NCBI RefSeq assembly: GCF_963576615.1
Contig: NC_088708.1
Location: 6,944,001-7,008,000, forward strand
DNA: 64,000 nucleotides
Origin: Watersipora subatra
Taxonomy: Eukaryota > Bryozoa > Gymnolaemata > Cheilostomatida > Watersiporidae
Direction of reading: 5' to 3'
Part shown: positions 23,018 to 33,781 of the stretch, one piece after another
How positions within the stretch are numbered: the first letter of the stretch is position 1
Layout: each line of letters starts with the position of its first letter
Made by a program: the position numbers and the translations under genes
The notes under the pieces: generated by a model
Databases searched by the model: none
Told to the model about the DNA's origin: nothing
Seen by the model: the letters and a program-made list of their open reading frames with translations, nothing else

Positions 23018-26000
23018 GTCTACCTGCTGGCTGCACAAGGGCACCCGGACACGAAAAACACAGACAACGTAACAATACAAGTCGAAGGGAATCTGGAGTT
23101 GATCCGGAGGGTTGGCAACATCCGACTAAAACGGCGGCACCGGTCAAGAGACCCCCGGTAGAAACGATTCCCGTCTACAACCCATACCAAAGTCTATGGG
23201 AACTGGACGAGGAGGAAGAGGGATGCGAGGCGAGCCCCCGGGACTCACCGCGGGCGGCCAAACAGGCGCAGCGGCAGTACCTCCACCAGATCCATAGACT
23301 GGATGAGAAACGAAGAGTTTATGGACGTACCAGAGAACCAGAGAGGCCAGGGCGGAAGAGAGGTCCCACTAAGGCCGAGCACCCCGAGCGATCTGGACAG
23401 CAAGGGTCGGGACAGAGAGCGGATTCAGGGGTAACTGAAGCTCTCGAGAGACCAACGCTGTACAGAACAGGAAGGAGGGAGCTTGCGACCCAGATGGAAC
23501 CCCGCCGTAAGCCTAGACAGGTTAGGTCAGAGAGAGATGGCCCCACCGGCGCTGATCCGTTCAGGAGATCCGTATCAACCGGATCAGGATGGAACGAGGA
23601 CCCAGCAATGGTGGAGCATCTCCAGAGACCGGAGTACCCTAGACCCAGAGATGAAAAGGGCTGGAATGAAGCCGAACCTCCGAGACGGGGGCCGACCCGA
23701 GGCGGCCATCTCCGAGGAGGGAATCTGGGCCAACCCACGAGTCCGGTGTCGGGTCCGACAGGCCGGTACGAGGAGAGCACAAGGCCAGCTACTCCCGAGG
23801 AAAGCCTGGAGGACCAGCTCGAAAAGAGTCCACCACCGGACAGGCCTAGGGGACGTCCGAGGAGGAAAAAATCGGAAGAAATGCTCGATACCGCCGCAAC
23901 GGGGGAAGGGTTGCCAAGGGTTGGAGCCTTAGAAACACCCCATAGGTCGAGCTACTTCCTACCGGGGAAGGTAGAGAGGCAAGACCTCCTGTTCCTCATA
24001 GACACCGGCTGCAACACTAACCTACTCTCCAAAAAGGTGTTCGACAGAATGCCGGAGCGAGTGAGGGTGCAGTTAGAAGAGAATGACCGGTATGGACTCA
24101 TGGCAGATGGTAGCAAGCTCCAGTTCTATGGACTGATAAGGCTAACCGGAAGGATCAGGGACGTGGCTATAGAGGAGAACTTCCTCGTAAGCCAGATCAG
24201 CGAAGACGCTATTCTGGGTATGCCTTTCCTGATCTCCAACAAGTGTCAGATTGAATTCGGCCGACCCGTCATTTCCCTAGGGAATAGGCAACTTACTTGC
24301 ACCGACAAATACGGGAGGATAATGGTGTCCAACGTTCACGCCTGGAAGAAAGTTACTATCCCTCCCTTGTCAGAGGTAAGAGTGACGGGGAAGATCTCCG
24401 CCAAAAATTACGTGCCGATTGGCTTGATTGAGGGCTCTGATCCACACCTACCCGTGGCATGCAGCCTGAACAGGCCTGGAGAGGGGGGTGATGTCACCAT
24501 ACGATGCCTGAACCCCGGACGTCAACCGATAGAGTTGGGCGCCGGACACGTCATTGGCTCATACACGGCTGTGGAAGAAGAGGACATACAGACGGATCTC
24601 TGGTCTGGGCCGGAACACGGGAGCCTCGACGAATCAGGAGTGGGGTGTGCCACTGTAAGGACGGGGGAAGCCGTCCCGGGTCACCTGGTTGAGCTATATC
24701 AGCAGGCCCTCGCAGGATGCCGGCACGAAGGAGAGAAGCAGAGCCTGGCCCATCTTCTGACCAGGTACCAGGACGTGTTTAGCAAGTATGATGGCGACGT
24801 AGGAAGGACCGACCGAATTGCCCACAGCATACCTCTGATGGAGGGTGCCAGGCCGGTCAGACAACCCCCCCACCGGTTGGGACCCCTCAAGGAGGCAGAG
24901 GCGGACAAACAAGTACAGGAACTACTGGAAAAGGGTTTGATCGAGCCTGCCAATGGGGCATGGAGTTCCCCAGTCGTCATGGTGAGGAAGAAGGATGGCG
25001 GATGGAGATTTTGTATTGATTATTGACAGCTGAATGCGGTCACCCAACAGGATGCGTACCCCATCCCTAGGATTGATGAAAGCCTGGACGCCCTGGCAGA
25101 AAGCCGATTTTTTAGTACGTTGGATCTGACCAGTGGATACTGGCAAGTACCGCTAGATCCGGACGCTCAAGAGAAATCCGCCTTTGCCACGAGAAGCGGG
25201 TTGTGGAAGTGGAAGGTACTGCCCTTCGGATTGACGTCGGCCCCCGCCACCTTCCAAAGACTGATGGAGTCTGTACTTCACGGGCTCCATTGGAAAACCC
25301 TCTTGCTATACTTGGACGACATCATCGTAATTGCTCCAGACTTCGAGACCCATTTAGCCCGTTTGGGAGGGGTCTTCCAGAGACTCGCCGCCGCGCAGCT
25401 GAAACTGAAGCCCTCTAAATGCGAGCTCCTCCAGAGGAAAGTGAGGTACCTTGGCCATGTGGTGAGCCCGGAGGGAGTGTCCACGGACCCAGAAAAAGTA
25501 AAGGCAGTGGCCGAATGGCAGACCCCTCGAAATATAAAGGAACTGCAGGCCTTCCTGGGGACCACGGGGTACTACCGACAGTACCTACGAGATTACGCCA
25601 CTATTGCCAAGCCACTCACGATCTTGACTAGCAAAGGGAAGCCTTGGAGGTGGAGAGCAGAAGAGCAGCAGGCATTCGAGACCCTCCGACAAGGCCTGAT
25701 CTCGGCACCAGTGCTGGGGTACCCCAACCCAAAGAGTCAATATACTCTGGACACCGATGCCAGTAATGTGGGAGTGGGGGCCGTCCTGTCCCAGAACCAG
25801 GGGGGCAGGGAGACCGTAGTGGCATACTACAGCAAGACCCTCAGCCCAGCCGAACAAAATTACTGTGTAACGCGCCGAGAGCTCCTGGCAGTAGTAAAAG
25901 CCGTCAAGCACTTCCGGCACTACCTGTATGGTCAACAGTTCGTGCTCCGCACGGATCATGCCTCCCTGAGATGGCTGTGTAGGAGGAGGGAGCCGTCGGC

Positions 26001-27474
26001 TCAAGTAGCTCGGTGGCTGGAGATTCTGTCAGAATTCTCGTACCTACTGGAACACCGAGCAGGGGTCAAGCACGGGAATGCCGACGGCCTGAGTCGACAG
26101 GTCTGCCCAAACGACTGTCGACAGTGTATCCGAATAGAGGAGCGAGACGGGGGCCCTAGCAAACAGGCATTGCTGGAAGGAGAGTCCGACACCGTGGCCG
26201 CAATTAAACTACCAGGAGACCGAAATTTTCGACAGCTGGTACAGAGCCAAATGGAAGGGACACAGGCTGTGGCCAGGATGTACTGGGCAGTAAAAAATGA
26301 TCAAGAGCTACCAGAGGAGGAGCTGACTCTAGGGAGTAACGAGCTCCGGGTCCTACACAAGAGACGGGAGGCTCTGAGGTTATCCCCAAACGGTGTCCTG
26401 GAGGTCAAACTAACGACGGACGGCCACCCCAGATGGTGTACCCTATGTCCTCGGGCGGACCGGAGCCGGGTAATGTGGGACACGCACAGGCTTGCCCACG
26501 CGGGGGTTCACAAGACGGTAAAAAGATTACTACTCAATTGGTATTGGCCGGGACTGAATGCCGACGTGAGACGACTCATCAAGACGTGTGAGATCTGTCA
26601 AGTGGCAAAAACCGGCGGGAATCACGCAACTAGGAGCAGACACCGATTGTACGCCGGGCGACCATGGCAAAAGCTAGCGGTCGACCTGGTGGGACCAATG
26701 CCAGTGACTAACCGAGGGAACAAGTGGGTCTTAGTGATTAGCGACCATTTCTCCAGATGGCAGGATGCAATAGCGATCCCGGATGCAACTGCCCCGGTGG
26801 TAGCCACAACCCTGGACGAAAGGGTGTTCTGTTATTTTGGCCTACCCGAGGAATTACACTCCGACCAAGGGGCTCAATTTGAGTCTAAACTCATGGGAGA
26901 ATTATGTAGTCTATGGAACGTAGACAAAACACGGACTACACCATACCACCCCCGGGGGAATGGCATTGTAGAAAGAAACAATCGGAGCTTGGGAGATTCC
27001 TTAAGAGCCTTGCTCCTGCGCCGTGGGCCTACAGAGTGGGACTTGTTGCTGCCACAGATAATGAGGGCTTTCCGGGGCACTCCCCACTCCGCCACGGGAG
27101 AAACCGCGAATTACATGATGATGGGCAGGGAACTGCGATTGCCAGACCAGCTCTCAGACCCCGTTGCAGTCACTGGCCAGGCGGTACAGCCCTACGTACT
27201 GGAACTGGCCAGCCGGCTGGAGGAAACGTATGAAATTCTCCGAGACCGCCAAATGAAGATCCGGGTGGAGGACGACGAAGAGCCCCCATCGTTTGGGACC
27301 GGTGACTTGGTGCTGCTGGTCAACAAGAGACGTAGACGTGGAGAAAACCCCAAGTTACAGCCCAAATATGTGGGACCCTATACAGTCACTAGGTGTAATC
27401 CCAACCATACGTACCAAGTAGAGAGACAAGGACAAATCTCAGTACAAAACGAAGAGAGATTAAAACCATACTAC

Positions 27475-29115
27475 GCGTGTCCAGAGGCCGATGGGAGGGC
27501 CCCGGCCACTAAGGAACCCTCCAGGAGGCCGAACATGAGAGGTGCCACTGGACGAAGAGAGAGGAGGCTGGAGAAGCTAGGAGAGATGCTGCCCGCAGTA
27601 GAGTACACTGGAAGGGAGCCTCCCCCGCCAACACGGCGGGAGAGGATGGAACCTCCCCCGGAGATGGACAGTAACACGTTCAGGAGACGACTTCTGGAGG
27701 TCCTGGCCAGAGAAAGAGAGTCTGCCTCGGGCAGTCACGATCCCGCCGGAGGGGTTAGGGAGGCAACAGAGCAAACTGGTATATCCAACGCAGAACCAGA
27801 GGAACCAAGTCTCGGGCCCTGTTCCGAACCCCCGGTGGAGCCCCCCGGACAGGAGTTGACAGAAGGAGAGACAGACAATACCGCAGTCGATGAGGCCTCC
27901 GACTCCGGGGTCACTGAACAAAGGGATCCGCCCCAACCCGAAGTTCCTACACCAGCACCAGCTGAAGAAGAGGTGCGAATGAATGCAGAACCAAAGAGAA
28001 CAGAAAATGGCATGGGAGAAAGACGAGACGGGAGACCCCGGCGAATGGTGGGTCCTCCTATCAGATACGGCGAGACTGTGTGCCACCAAATCGACCCTGA
28101 AGAAGAAGGACCGGAAGCCAGAGAAAGACAGGCCGAGCTCAGGGAACGGTATCAGTCTACCAAAGCTATGGTAGAACAACTGGAGACCTTGATAGAGAGG
28201 GAAGGTCTGAGGACGAACTTGGAACTGATGTCTCAATATACAATTCTAAAAGAGTCGGTTGCCGAACTAGAAGAAATGATGGCCGCAAGCCACCACGGAG
28301 GAGAGCAACCAGATACAATCATACCTGACCGAAATATCCCGGGAAAGAGGACAGAGACGGAGGCAGACGAAGAAAACCAAGCAGGAGAGGAACCATCCGG
28401 CAATGAAGGCCTTCGACAGCAGACTCCGAACGGCAGAACAATTCAGGAACAAGAGCACGGCAGGACCGGAAAGCGGCCATCTTATGAAACTGAGACAGCC
28501 TCCAGTCACTTCAACCGTTGCGCACTAACGAATAACCAGCTCTCTCCACAAACCTTCATCACGAATATGAGACCAACTTCAGATGAAACCAACGCCATCG
28601 AGGATCCGGAACTGCAGGAATTATTAATAGAATTGGATGAGATCTTGGAGAAAACTGAGATAACGGCAGGGAACCAAGACGTCGATCAGGTAAAACTACC
28701 TGAGAATAACATAGCCAAGAAAAATATCGCACCCATTGCCTATAAGGGAGCGAGGCCGGTAGAACCGGCGATAACCACTATTAGGATGGTGCAAATGGTA
28801 GGGAACAGGGCGTCCCAGGACAAAGCCAAGCCAAAACAGGCCAGGCAAAATTCTGAGGGCCAGAGTTTCCAAGTCAGGAGCGGAGGTAAACCACTCCAGG
28901 GTGGCCCTCCGCTAGAGACTAGCCAGAGGCACCGGCTGGATACTCGACCACGACCGGGACCAGTACAAGCCTGCTCGATAAACTTACCAACGTTACATCC
29001 GGATGGCCGAGGAATGCCGTATAGAAGCTCAGAGGTTGAGAAAACAAGCGCGGCGTTTCCACTGAGAACACTTAATTGTTCACCCCTGGCCAAACAATTG
29101 GGGGGGGGGGGAGAG
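27475..29115 (+). other. Unassigned C-terminal extension of the pol frame
   Basis: After the integrase C-terminal module, the frame continues through a region rich in E, P, R and T, with likely coiled coils near 28140-28280 (TKAMVEQLETLIEREGLRTN) and near 28600-28660 (DPELQELLIELDEILEKTE). No transmembrane segment, chromodomain or envelope motif was recognised before the LTR. The codon use and absence of stops across about 540 codons suggest it is under selection or very young. It could be a separately processed protein. Confidence 0.6.
29100..29115 (+). promoter_or_regulatory. Polypurine tract of the gypsy element
   Basis: Twelve G residues followed by AGAG directly before the 3' LTR, the expected site for plus-strand DNA priming. 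The long G run is prone to sequencing error, so its exact length is uncertain. Confidence 0.85.
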
Positions 29116-29890
29116 TGTGGAGGACCGGGACATGCCTGTGTACTATTTACTGCACTCATATATATATCCGCACTATCATTTAACCGAACCTCTCGAACTT
29201 CCCTTATTGCATACTTGAACTGCCTTTTTATTATTATAGAACTGTATTACTGAACTGCCCTTGTATTACTGAACTGCCTTTTTATTATATAACTGTATCA
29301 CTGAACTGCCTTTTTGTTACATAACCATCCTGTTATATCTGGCATATCCTTTGTGATATAAATAGATCAGTAGGCGGAGTTAAACGATAGGCGCTGGCTA
29401 TATAAGCCAGCGCGGTAGACAGGCAGAGTGTGCTTGATTCCACTCATACTTGTGCATACTTGTATTAAAGATATCGATAATAAACTGCTATATACTCATA
29501 CGAACTGCTTCTATTGACGCCTGCCTGGTTGGCTCACCGATTGTATAAGCAGGCTCAGTGCAACCAACAGACGGAACTGCCAGGGTGACTCTAAGAAGGC
29601 TAGGAGGCGATCCACGGCCTTGTCTAGACTCGATCGGGTGTGCCATGGCACTAGAGATCCAGTCTTAAGACCAGCCATTAGTGGATCCAGACTAGCCTGG
29701 GATAGAGATCCAGAGGCAGGCCGGGGGTTTGGTTTCGGAGCAAGCCTGACTACTAGATTCTTGTCTTGGACTGACTTGACCGCCACAGGCAGGTCAATCA
29801 GGCCTCGGACAAGGTCAGCCAGTAGCCCAGGCTGCGACTCCCTTGTTAGGACGTAAAGCTGACTCAGCTACCGGAGTCAGATCCTTTACA
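29116..29890 (+). repeat. 3' long terminal repeat
   Basis: 775 bp, same ends as the 5' LTR; only one base difference noticed (ACTCAT near 29445 versus ACACAT near 21532). It is followed by the target duplication ATAC at 29891-29894. Confidence 0.95.
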
Positions 29891-29905
29891 ATACTATACA
29901 CTGTT

Positions 29906-31085
29906 ATCCTACGACCAAACGCGAGCGAGGCGATTGTTTGAAAGCTTTATCATAAATGCATATGTGCACACAACTCACAAAAATTATTCATTAATAGCCG
30001 TCGCAAACCCTTGTACCGAAATCTCATCAACCAATTTAACCATTTTTCAATGGAGTCGTTTAAGTATAATAACGATACGAAACACATATAAACCTATTTA
30101 AATATGTTACCAAGTCTTTATTATTTGTAGAAAATATCCTAAACCTTACCCATCTGATCAGATAATACATAATTAGACAGATTAATTTGGCCTGAAATCG
30201 CTAATAAAACTTTGATAAGCTTTTTTTAATCAAATTTAAAACTGGCCAACAAAACGCATATAAAACCGTGCGACCGAGAGTAGAACAATTATGTTGTTCG
30301 TATTTCATGAGAAAAATGTGCACATTTCACCGGTCTATGGCATTGTCCAATTGCCGAAGGTTTCTGTAATTAACATAGAAGTACTAAAAAATAATCGTTT
30401 CTTCTTTGCCGATTTTAAAGTAGGTAACTGACATTTTGGACACTTATGATGAGTACTTTGGTATTCCAACTGATGTCCAAAAGAGTTAGAGTAAAGGAAA
30501 AGACGATGATACTTTTTCCAACGATTATTATAAGATTATTACAATGTTTAATTATAAGAATAATTATTTGATTTTATAAGATTTAATTATAAGAATAATC
30601 ATTTGAATTTACAAGATCGAAGAATATAGTGACCGATGTTGGGCAATATTTTACTGTTATTATTTTTTCTAAATAATTTTGTTAAATAGATTTTCTAAAG
30701 ATCTAGATAAATATCACAACTTCTTGATATTGGTTGCTATGACGTTTTGAAATGTAAACAAAATTGTGCATTGGTTTTCTATTATCACTGTATTACTATA
30801 TTAATAATATTGGTTATTCTAATAATATCAGTGCATTTTACTTCTAATATTGCATTTCTCCTATTGCAGGGGAGAGATATAAACATATGATATTTTCCTT
30901 TCATCATTGCTGTTTGTTGTACATAATAACACCCAGTACATTACAACTACCATTGCAGCTACCATTGCAATTATCCTATTGCACTGCAGTACCATTTGAC
31001 TGCTAATATTGCATTTCTCAACCATCAGTACCCTTTTTTTTCCAATATCACTTTGGTCGTGGGCTGTATGACTGGGGAATTTTTA
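29906..31085. other. About 1.2 kb present in copy 1 only
   Basis: Compared with copy 2, which passes directly from its TATACACTGC repeats to the shared ACCAATATATTCAATACAC, copy 1 has extra sequence here. ACGACCAAA (29911-29919) near its left end has an inverted match TTTGGTCGT (31052-31060) near its right end. It may be another inserted element, or copy 2 may have a deletion. No coding frame is seen. Confidence 0.5.
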
Positions 31086-31238
31086 GTAATTACTATATAC
31101 CAATATATTCAATACACACGCTACACACGAATAACCATGCTATATTCTGATACACATGTTATACCCTGCTACATGCTACACAAATTGCACATGCTGTATG
31201 CTACACAATTAATCCCCTTGCTGTGTTTTTTTGCACAG

Positions 31239-31349
31239 GCATAAAAATATTTGAGTTCCTCGCTGACGAGTTTCCTGATCAGACCATTCGCAATGTGAAA
31301 CCACAGGAAACCCTCTTACATATTGCCATTGCAAGGCAAGATTTTGAAG
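31239..31349 (+). CDS. TRPV-like channel copy 1, ankyrin exon
   Basis: After the acceptor TTGCACAG the exon encodes IKIFEFLADEF and ETLLHIAIARQDFE, the latter a typical TRPV ankyrin-repeat signature (T-L-H-I-A). It starts and ends in phase 1 (GTAAAA donor), consistent with the exons at 18433-18642 and 31445-31683. The copy 2 equivalent is 42185-42295. Confidence 0.8.
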
Positions 31350-31444
31350 GTAAAACATACTCTTTGAACACTACTATGGGATTTAAGCTGTCTGCTACTT
31401 ACGTTGGCATATTGGTTGATGATACTCTGCACATTTTATTAAAG

Positions 31445-31683
31445 GGGCCGAACTCATCTTGAAACATTGGAAAAAGCGAGGAGAACTAGTTTTGCGTGAT
31501 TACATCAATGTACCTTACGAATGCAGCGACTCTCAGAACGATGGCTGCCTCAAGGTTGAACTTCCTCTTTCCATGGCTGCCTGGAATGGGAATAAAAAAA
31601 TGATAGACCTTTTGCTTGAGAATGGAGCATCCATGAAGAGAACCAACAGTTACGGTCAAAATGTGTTCCACAGCTTAGTGCAA
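31445..31683 (+). CDS. TRPV-like channel copy 1, ankyrin exon
   Basis: Acceptor TTAAAG, donor GTAAGT. The exon encodes AELILKHWKK, then ELPLSMAAWNGNKKMIDLLL and ENGASMKRTNSYGQNVFHSL, which are ankyrin repeats of TRPV type (P-L-x-A-A, L-L-x-x-G-A, G-x-N-x-x-H). It contains seven consecutive A bases at the spot where copy 2 has lost one. It ends in phase 0. Confidence 0.85.
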
Positions 31684-32110
31684 GTAAGTATAATTATTTT
31701 GATTTGATCTAATGCTTGTAAAAGATAAAAAATGAATCGTAACTCCTAAAACTACTAGTTCGTATTCTTCTGATTTTGCAATTAAAAACATAAAAATGAA
31801 CAATATAAAGTTGCAGGTGAGTTTTTACGTTTTACACTAGATAACCTAGTGGAGTTTGAAAATTCTTCATATAGAGGTTTTTTAACGACAAGCTTGCGTG
31901 TTGAGATAAGCAATGACCTAAAAACCTTTTTTTCATATTGCATCACATATCTACATGTAGATGTATGATGAGTGCAGTCTACTGCATGCAGATAAGTGGT
32001 TTTATCCGCTGTTAGGAAACGCAAACAATCCCAAGGACTTTCTAAAGTAGGCTTGTAAAATGCACCATTCGTTCTTCCCTGACTCTCTACTACTGGTCTC
32101 TGTATTACAG

Positions 32111-33781
32111 ATGATATCTGATCCAGATAGCCGAGGAGAGCTCAACAAGGTAATAAAGACCTTTAAATACTTAATAGAGAAAGCAATGCGAAAAACAGAT
32201 AGGATTTCAACAAAGATAGCATCTCAAACTCAACCAGAGCAAGCAAAGAAGGCATCTCAAAATCCATCAGAAGAAATGAAAGATGGTATCCGAACAACAA
32301 AAGTGGGCCCAAATTTAAATTTGCGGGATCTCGCATGCATGCTGAATGAAAAAGACAAAGATGGCTACACACCCCTCACCTTATCCGCCAAAGTTGGTTG
32401 CAAGCAACTATTCGAAATCATAGTCAACTCTGATGTTTATAGGCTAGCAGACATCGATGAAAAGACATCAGTGTCTAATGTTTATTTGTATGACGTAACA
32501 GAAATAGATGGTTGCCTGGCCGAACCTGGTAAATCCGCCATGGATCTCATCATGATTGGAAGTGGAGAAAAAGAAAGGAACTACTATGAACTAGCGGAGG
32601 TTTGTCCAGTCCTTGAGATAATTCGAGAGAAATGGCAAAGCTATAAATGGTGGTATATTGGTTGGGGGTTGGTTCACCTTGTCTTGATGTTGTTTTACAC
32701 AATCTTCACTACTACAACAGTACCAGTTCCATCCTTCTACACCGCTGATGTGCAAAGTATCGTAATCAACTTACTGATGTTTCTCTACTCGATGGCGTTA
32801 ACTGTCCATGAAAGCCAGCTACTGATAAGGCTATGGAAACGGTGGCACGAGTTGCTTAACCCAACCCGAAATAGAAATGCACCCTATACGATACTATTAC
32901 TACTTCTAGGCCCATGTACATTTTTAACTTTCGTGTTACAGTTTTTCAGTGAAGGGTGGGCAATGCGCACACAATCACTGAGCCTTCTGATTGGGTGGTT
33001 ATTCATGCTATTTTTCACTCGAGGCTTTAAGCTATTGAGCTCTTTCACCGTTATGATACAACTTGCTCTAGGAGATGTGTTGAAGTTCGCTGCAATTTAT
33101 ATCTTCATTCTCATTCCATACGCTGCCTCAATGACAATATTACACAGAACTTCCTCAGAACAACCCAATCAATTTAATAACTTCTGGAATTCCGCACTTA
33201 CAATGTTCTCATTAATGCTTGGATTAGCAGATCTAGATGCAACTTTTCCAAATGTGAAATATCCTGATATCGGCATCTTTTTATATATTGCTTTTCTCAT
33301 AACTTCCTATATCTTGCTGCTTAACATGGTAATTGCCATTCTCTCTGACACCTGTACACAAGTGTCAAATATTAAGCAAGACCAATGGCATCTACAAAAG
33401 CTGGGGATTGTTTTGTTTATAGAGTCTCGCATTCTCAAGCAACACCGAAAAATATGTGGGAAGCCTCATGTCCTTTCAAAGAAAGCATCTTCTAAGCCAC
33501 AAACTCCAAAACAAATAGATGAGTATATTTTCTCAGAAGAAGAGCGCTCGACAATACACACTCATGACACTTCAGGCCGCCACTATCTTAAAAAGAGGAC
33601 ACTGACTCAGCGAACGATGAAGGAATTTTCAACTGCTAATGAGGTAGCTAAAGCACTAGGTTGGATAAGGAACAAACCTTCAAGATCTAACACTTGGATT
33701 GATACGGCACAACTGAGTAAGAAAACAAGCAAAGCTGAAGCTACACAAAAATTGACACAACGAGACATTGAAATGGCTTGA
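32111..33781 (+). CDS. TRPV-like cation channel copy 1, last exon with six membrane helices
   Basis: 556 codons after the acceptor ATTACAG. A final ankyrin repeat (KDGYTPLTLSAKVGCKQLF) sits at about residues 82-105. Six membrane segments follow: S1 from about 179, S2 near 217, S3 near 258, S4 near 290, S5 near 320, S6 about 386-415. The pore loop between S5 and S6 reads NSALTMFSLMLGLADLD (about 360-376). After S6, QWHLQKLGIVLFIES matches the TRP-box W-x-L-Q of TRPV channels. The C-terminal tail is about 110 residues, basic and serine-rich. It should act as a tetrameric plasma-membrane cation channel in sensory or calcium signalling. No stop or frameshift is seen in exons 18433 to 33781, so this copy may be functional. 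Confidence 0.9.
   Translation: MISDPDSRGELNKVIKTFKYLIEKAMRKTDRISTKIASQTQPEQAKKASQNPSEEMKDGIRTTKVGPNLNLRDLACMLNEKDKDGYTPLTLSAKVGCKQLFEIIVNSDVYRLADIDEKTSVSNVYLYDVTEIDGCLAEPGKSAMDLIMIGSGEKERNYYELAEVCPVLEIIREKWQSYKWWYIGWGLVHLVLMLFYTIFTTTTVPVPSFYTADVQSIVINLLMFLYSMALTVHESQLLIRLWKRWHELLNPTRNRNAPYTILLLLLGPCTFLTFVLQFFSEGWAMRTQSLSLLIGWLFMLFFTRGFKLLSSFTVMIQLALGDVLKFAAIYIFILIPYAASMTILHRTSSEQPNQFNNFWNSALTMFSLMLGLADLDATFPNVKYPDIGIFLYIAFLITSYILLLNMVIAILSDTCTQVSNIKQDQWHLQKLGIVLFIESRILKQHRKICGKPHVLSKKASSKPQTPKQIDEYIFSEEERSTIHTHDTSGRHYLKKRTLTQRTMKEFSTANEVAKALGWIRNKPSRSNTWIDTAQLSKKTSKAEATQKLTQRDIEMA

Larger units (their letters stand above)
22981..29253 (+). pseudogene. pol: Pol polyprotein of the gypsy element, interrupted by one stop
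   Basis: Open in one frame from 22981 to 29253 except for TGA at 25024-25026. The first ~310 codons are a charged, proline- and arginine-rich linker with no assigned domain. Protease follows with active site LIDTGCNTNLLS (DTG at 24001-24009). Reverse transcriptase has its YLDD box at 25309-25320; the stop falls early in this domain, after WRFCIDY. RNase H follows (DTDASNVGVGAVLSQ). Integrase has an HHCC zinc region with CEIC near 26590, a catalytic D-D-E set (AVDLVGPMP, HSDQGAQFE, GIVERNN), and a GPY-like motif near 27372. About 600 further codons, acidic and proline-rich with coiled-coil stretches, follow and run into the 3' LTR. The stop should prevent full-length enzyme unless read through. 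Confidence 0.9.
21203..29890 (+). mobile_element. Complete Ty3/gypsy LTR retrotransposon
   Basis: 8.7 kb element bounded by 775-bp LTRs starting TGTGG and ending TTTACA and by a 4-bp duplication ATAC. The order is 5' LTR, primer binding site, gag with zinc knuckle, protease, reverse transcriptase, RNase H, integrase with GPY/F-like module, a long extension, polypurine tract, 3' LTR. Integrase after RNase H places it in Ty3/gypsy. By eye the two LTRs differ at a single base (near 21532 versus 29445), implying a very recent insertion. It is far more GC-rich than its surroundings. No envelope gene was recognised. One in-frame stop interrupts pol. Confidence 0.97.

Noticed and set aside
22030..29159. 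Many open frames antisense to gag and pol, up to 219 codons
   Set aside because: They overlap clearly coding sense frames in GC-rich sequence and have no motifs; treated as shadows.
27475..29253. Envelope gene of an errantivirus-like element
   Set aside because: The region after integrase lacks a signal peptide, cleavage site and transmembrane helix before the LTR; only the LTR-encoded tail is hydrophobic.
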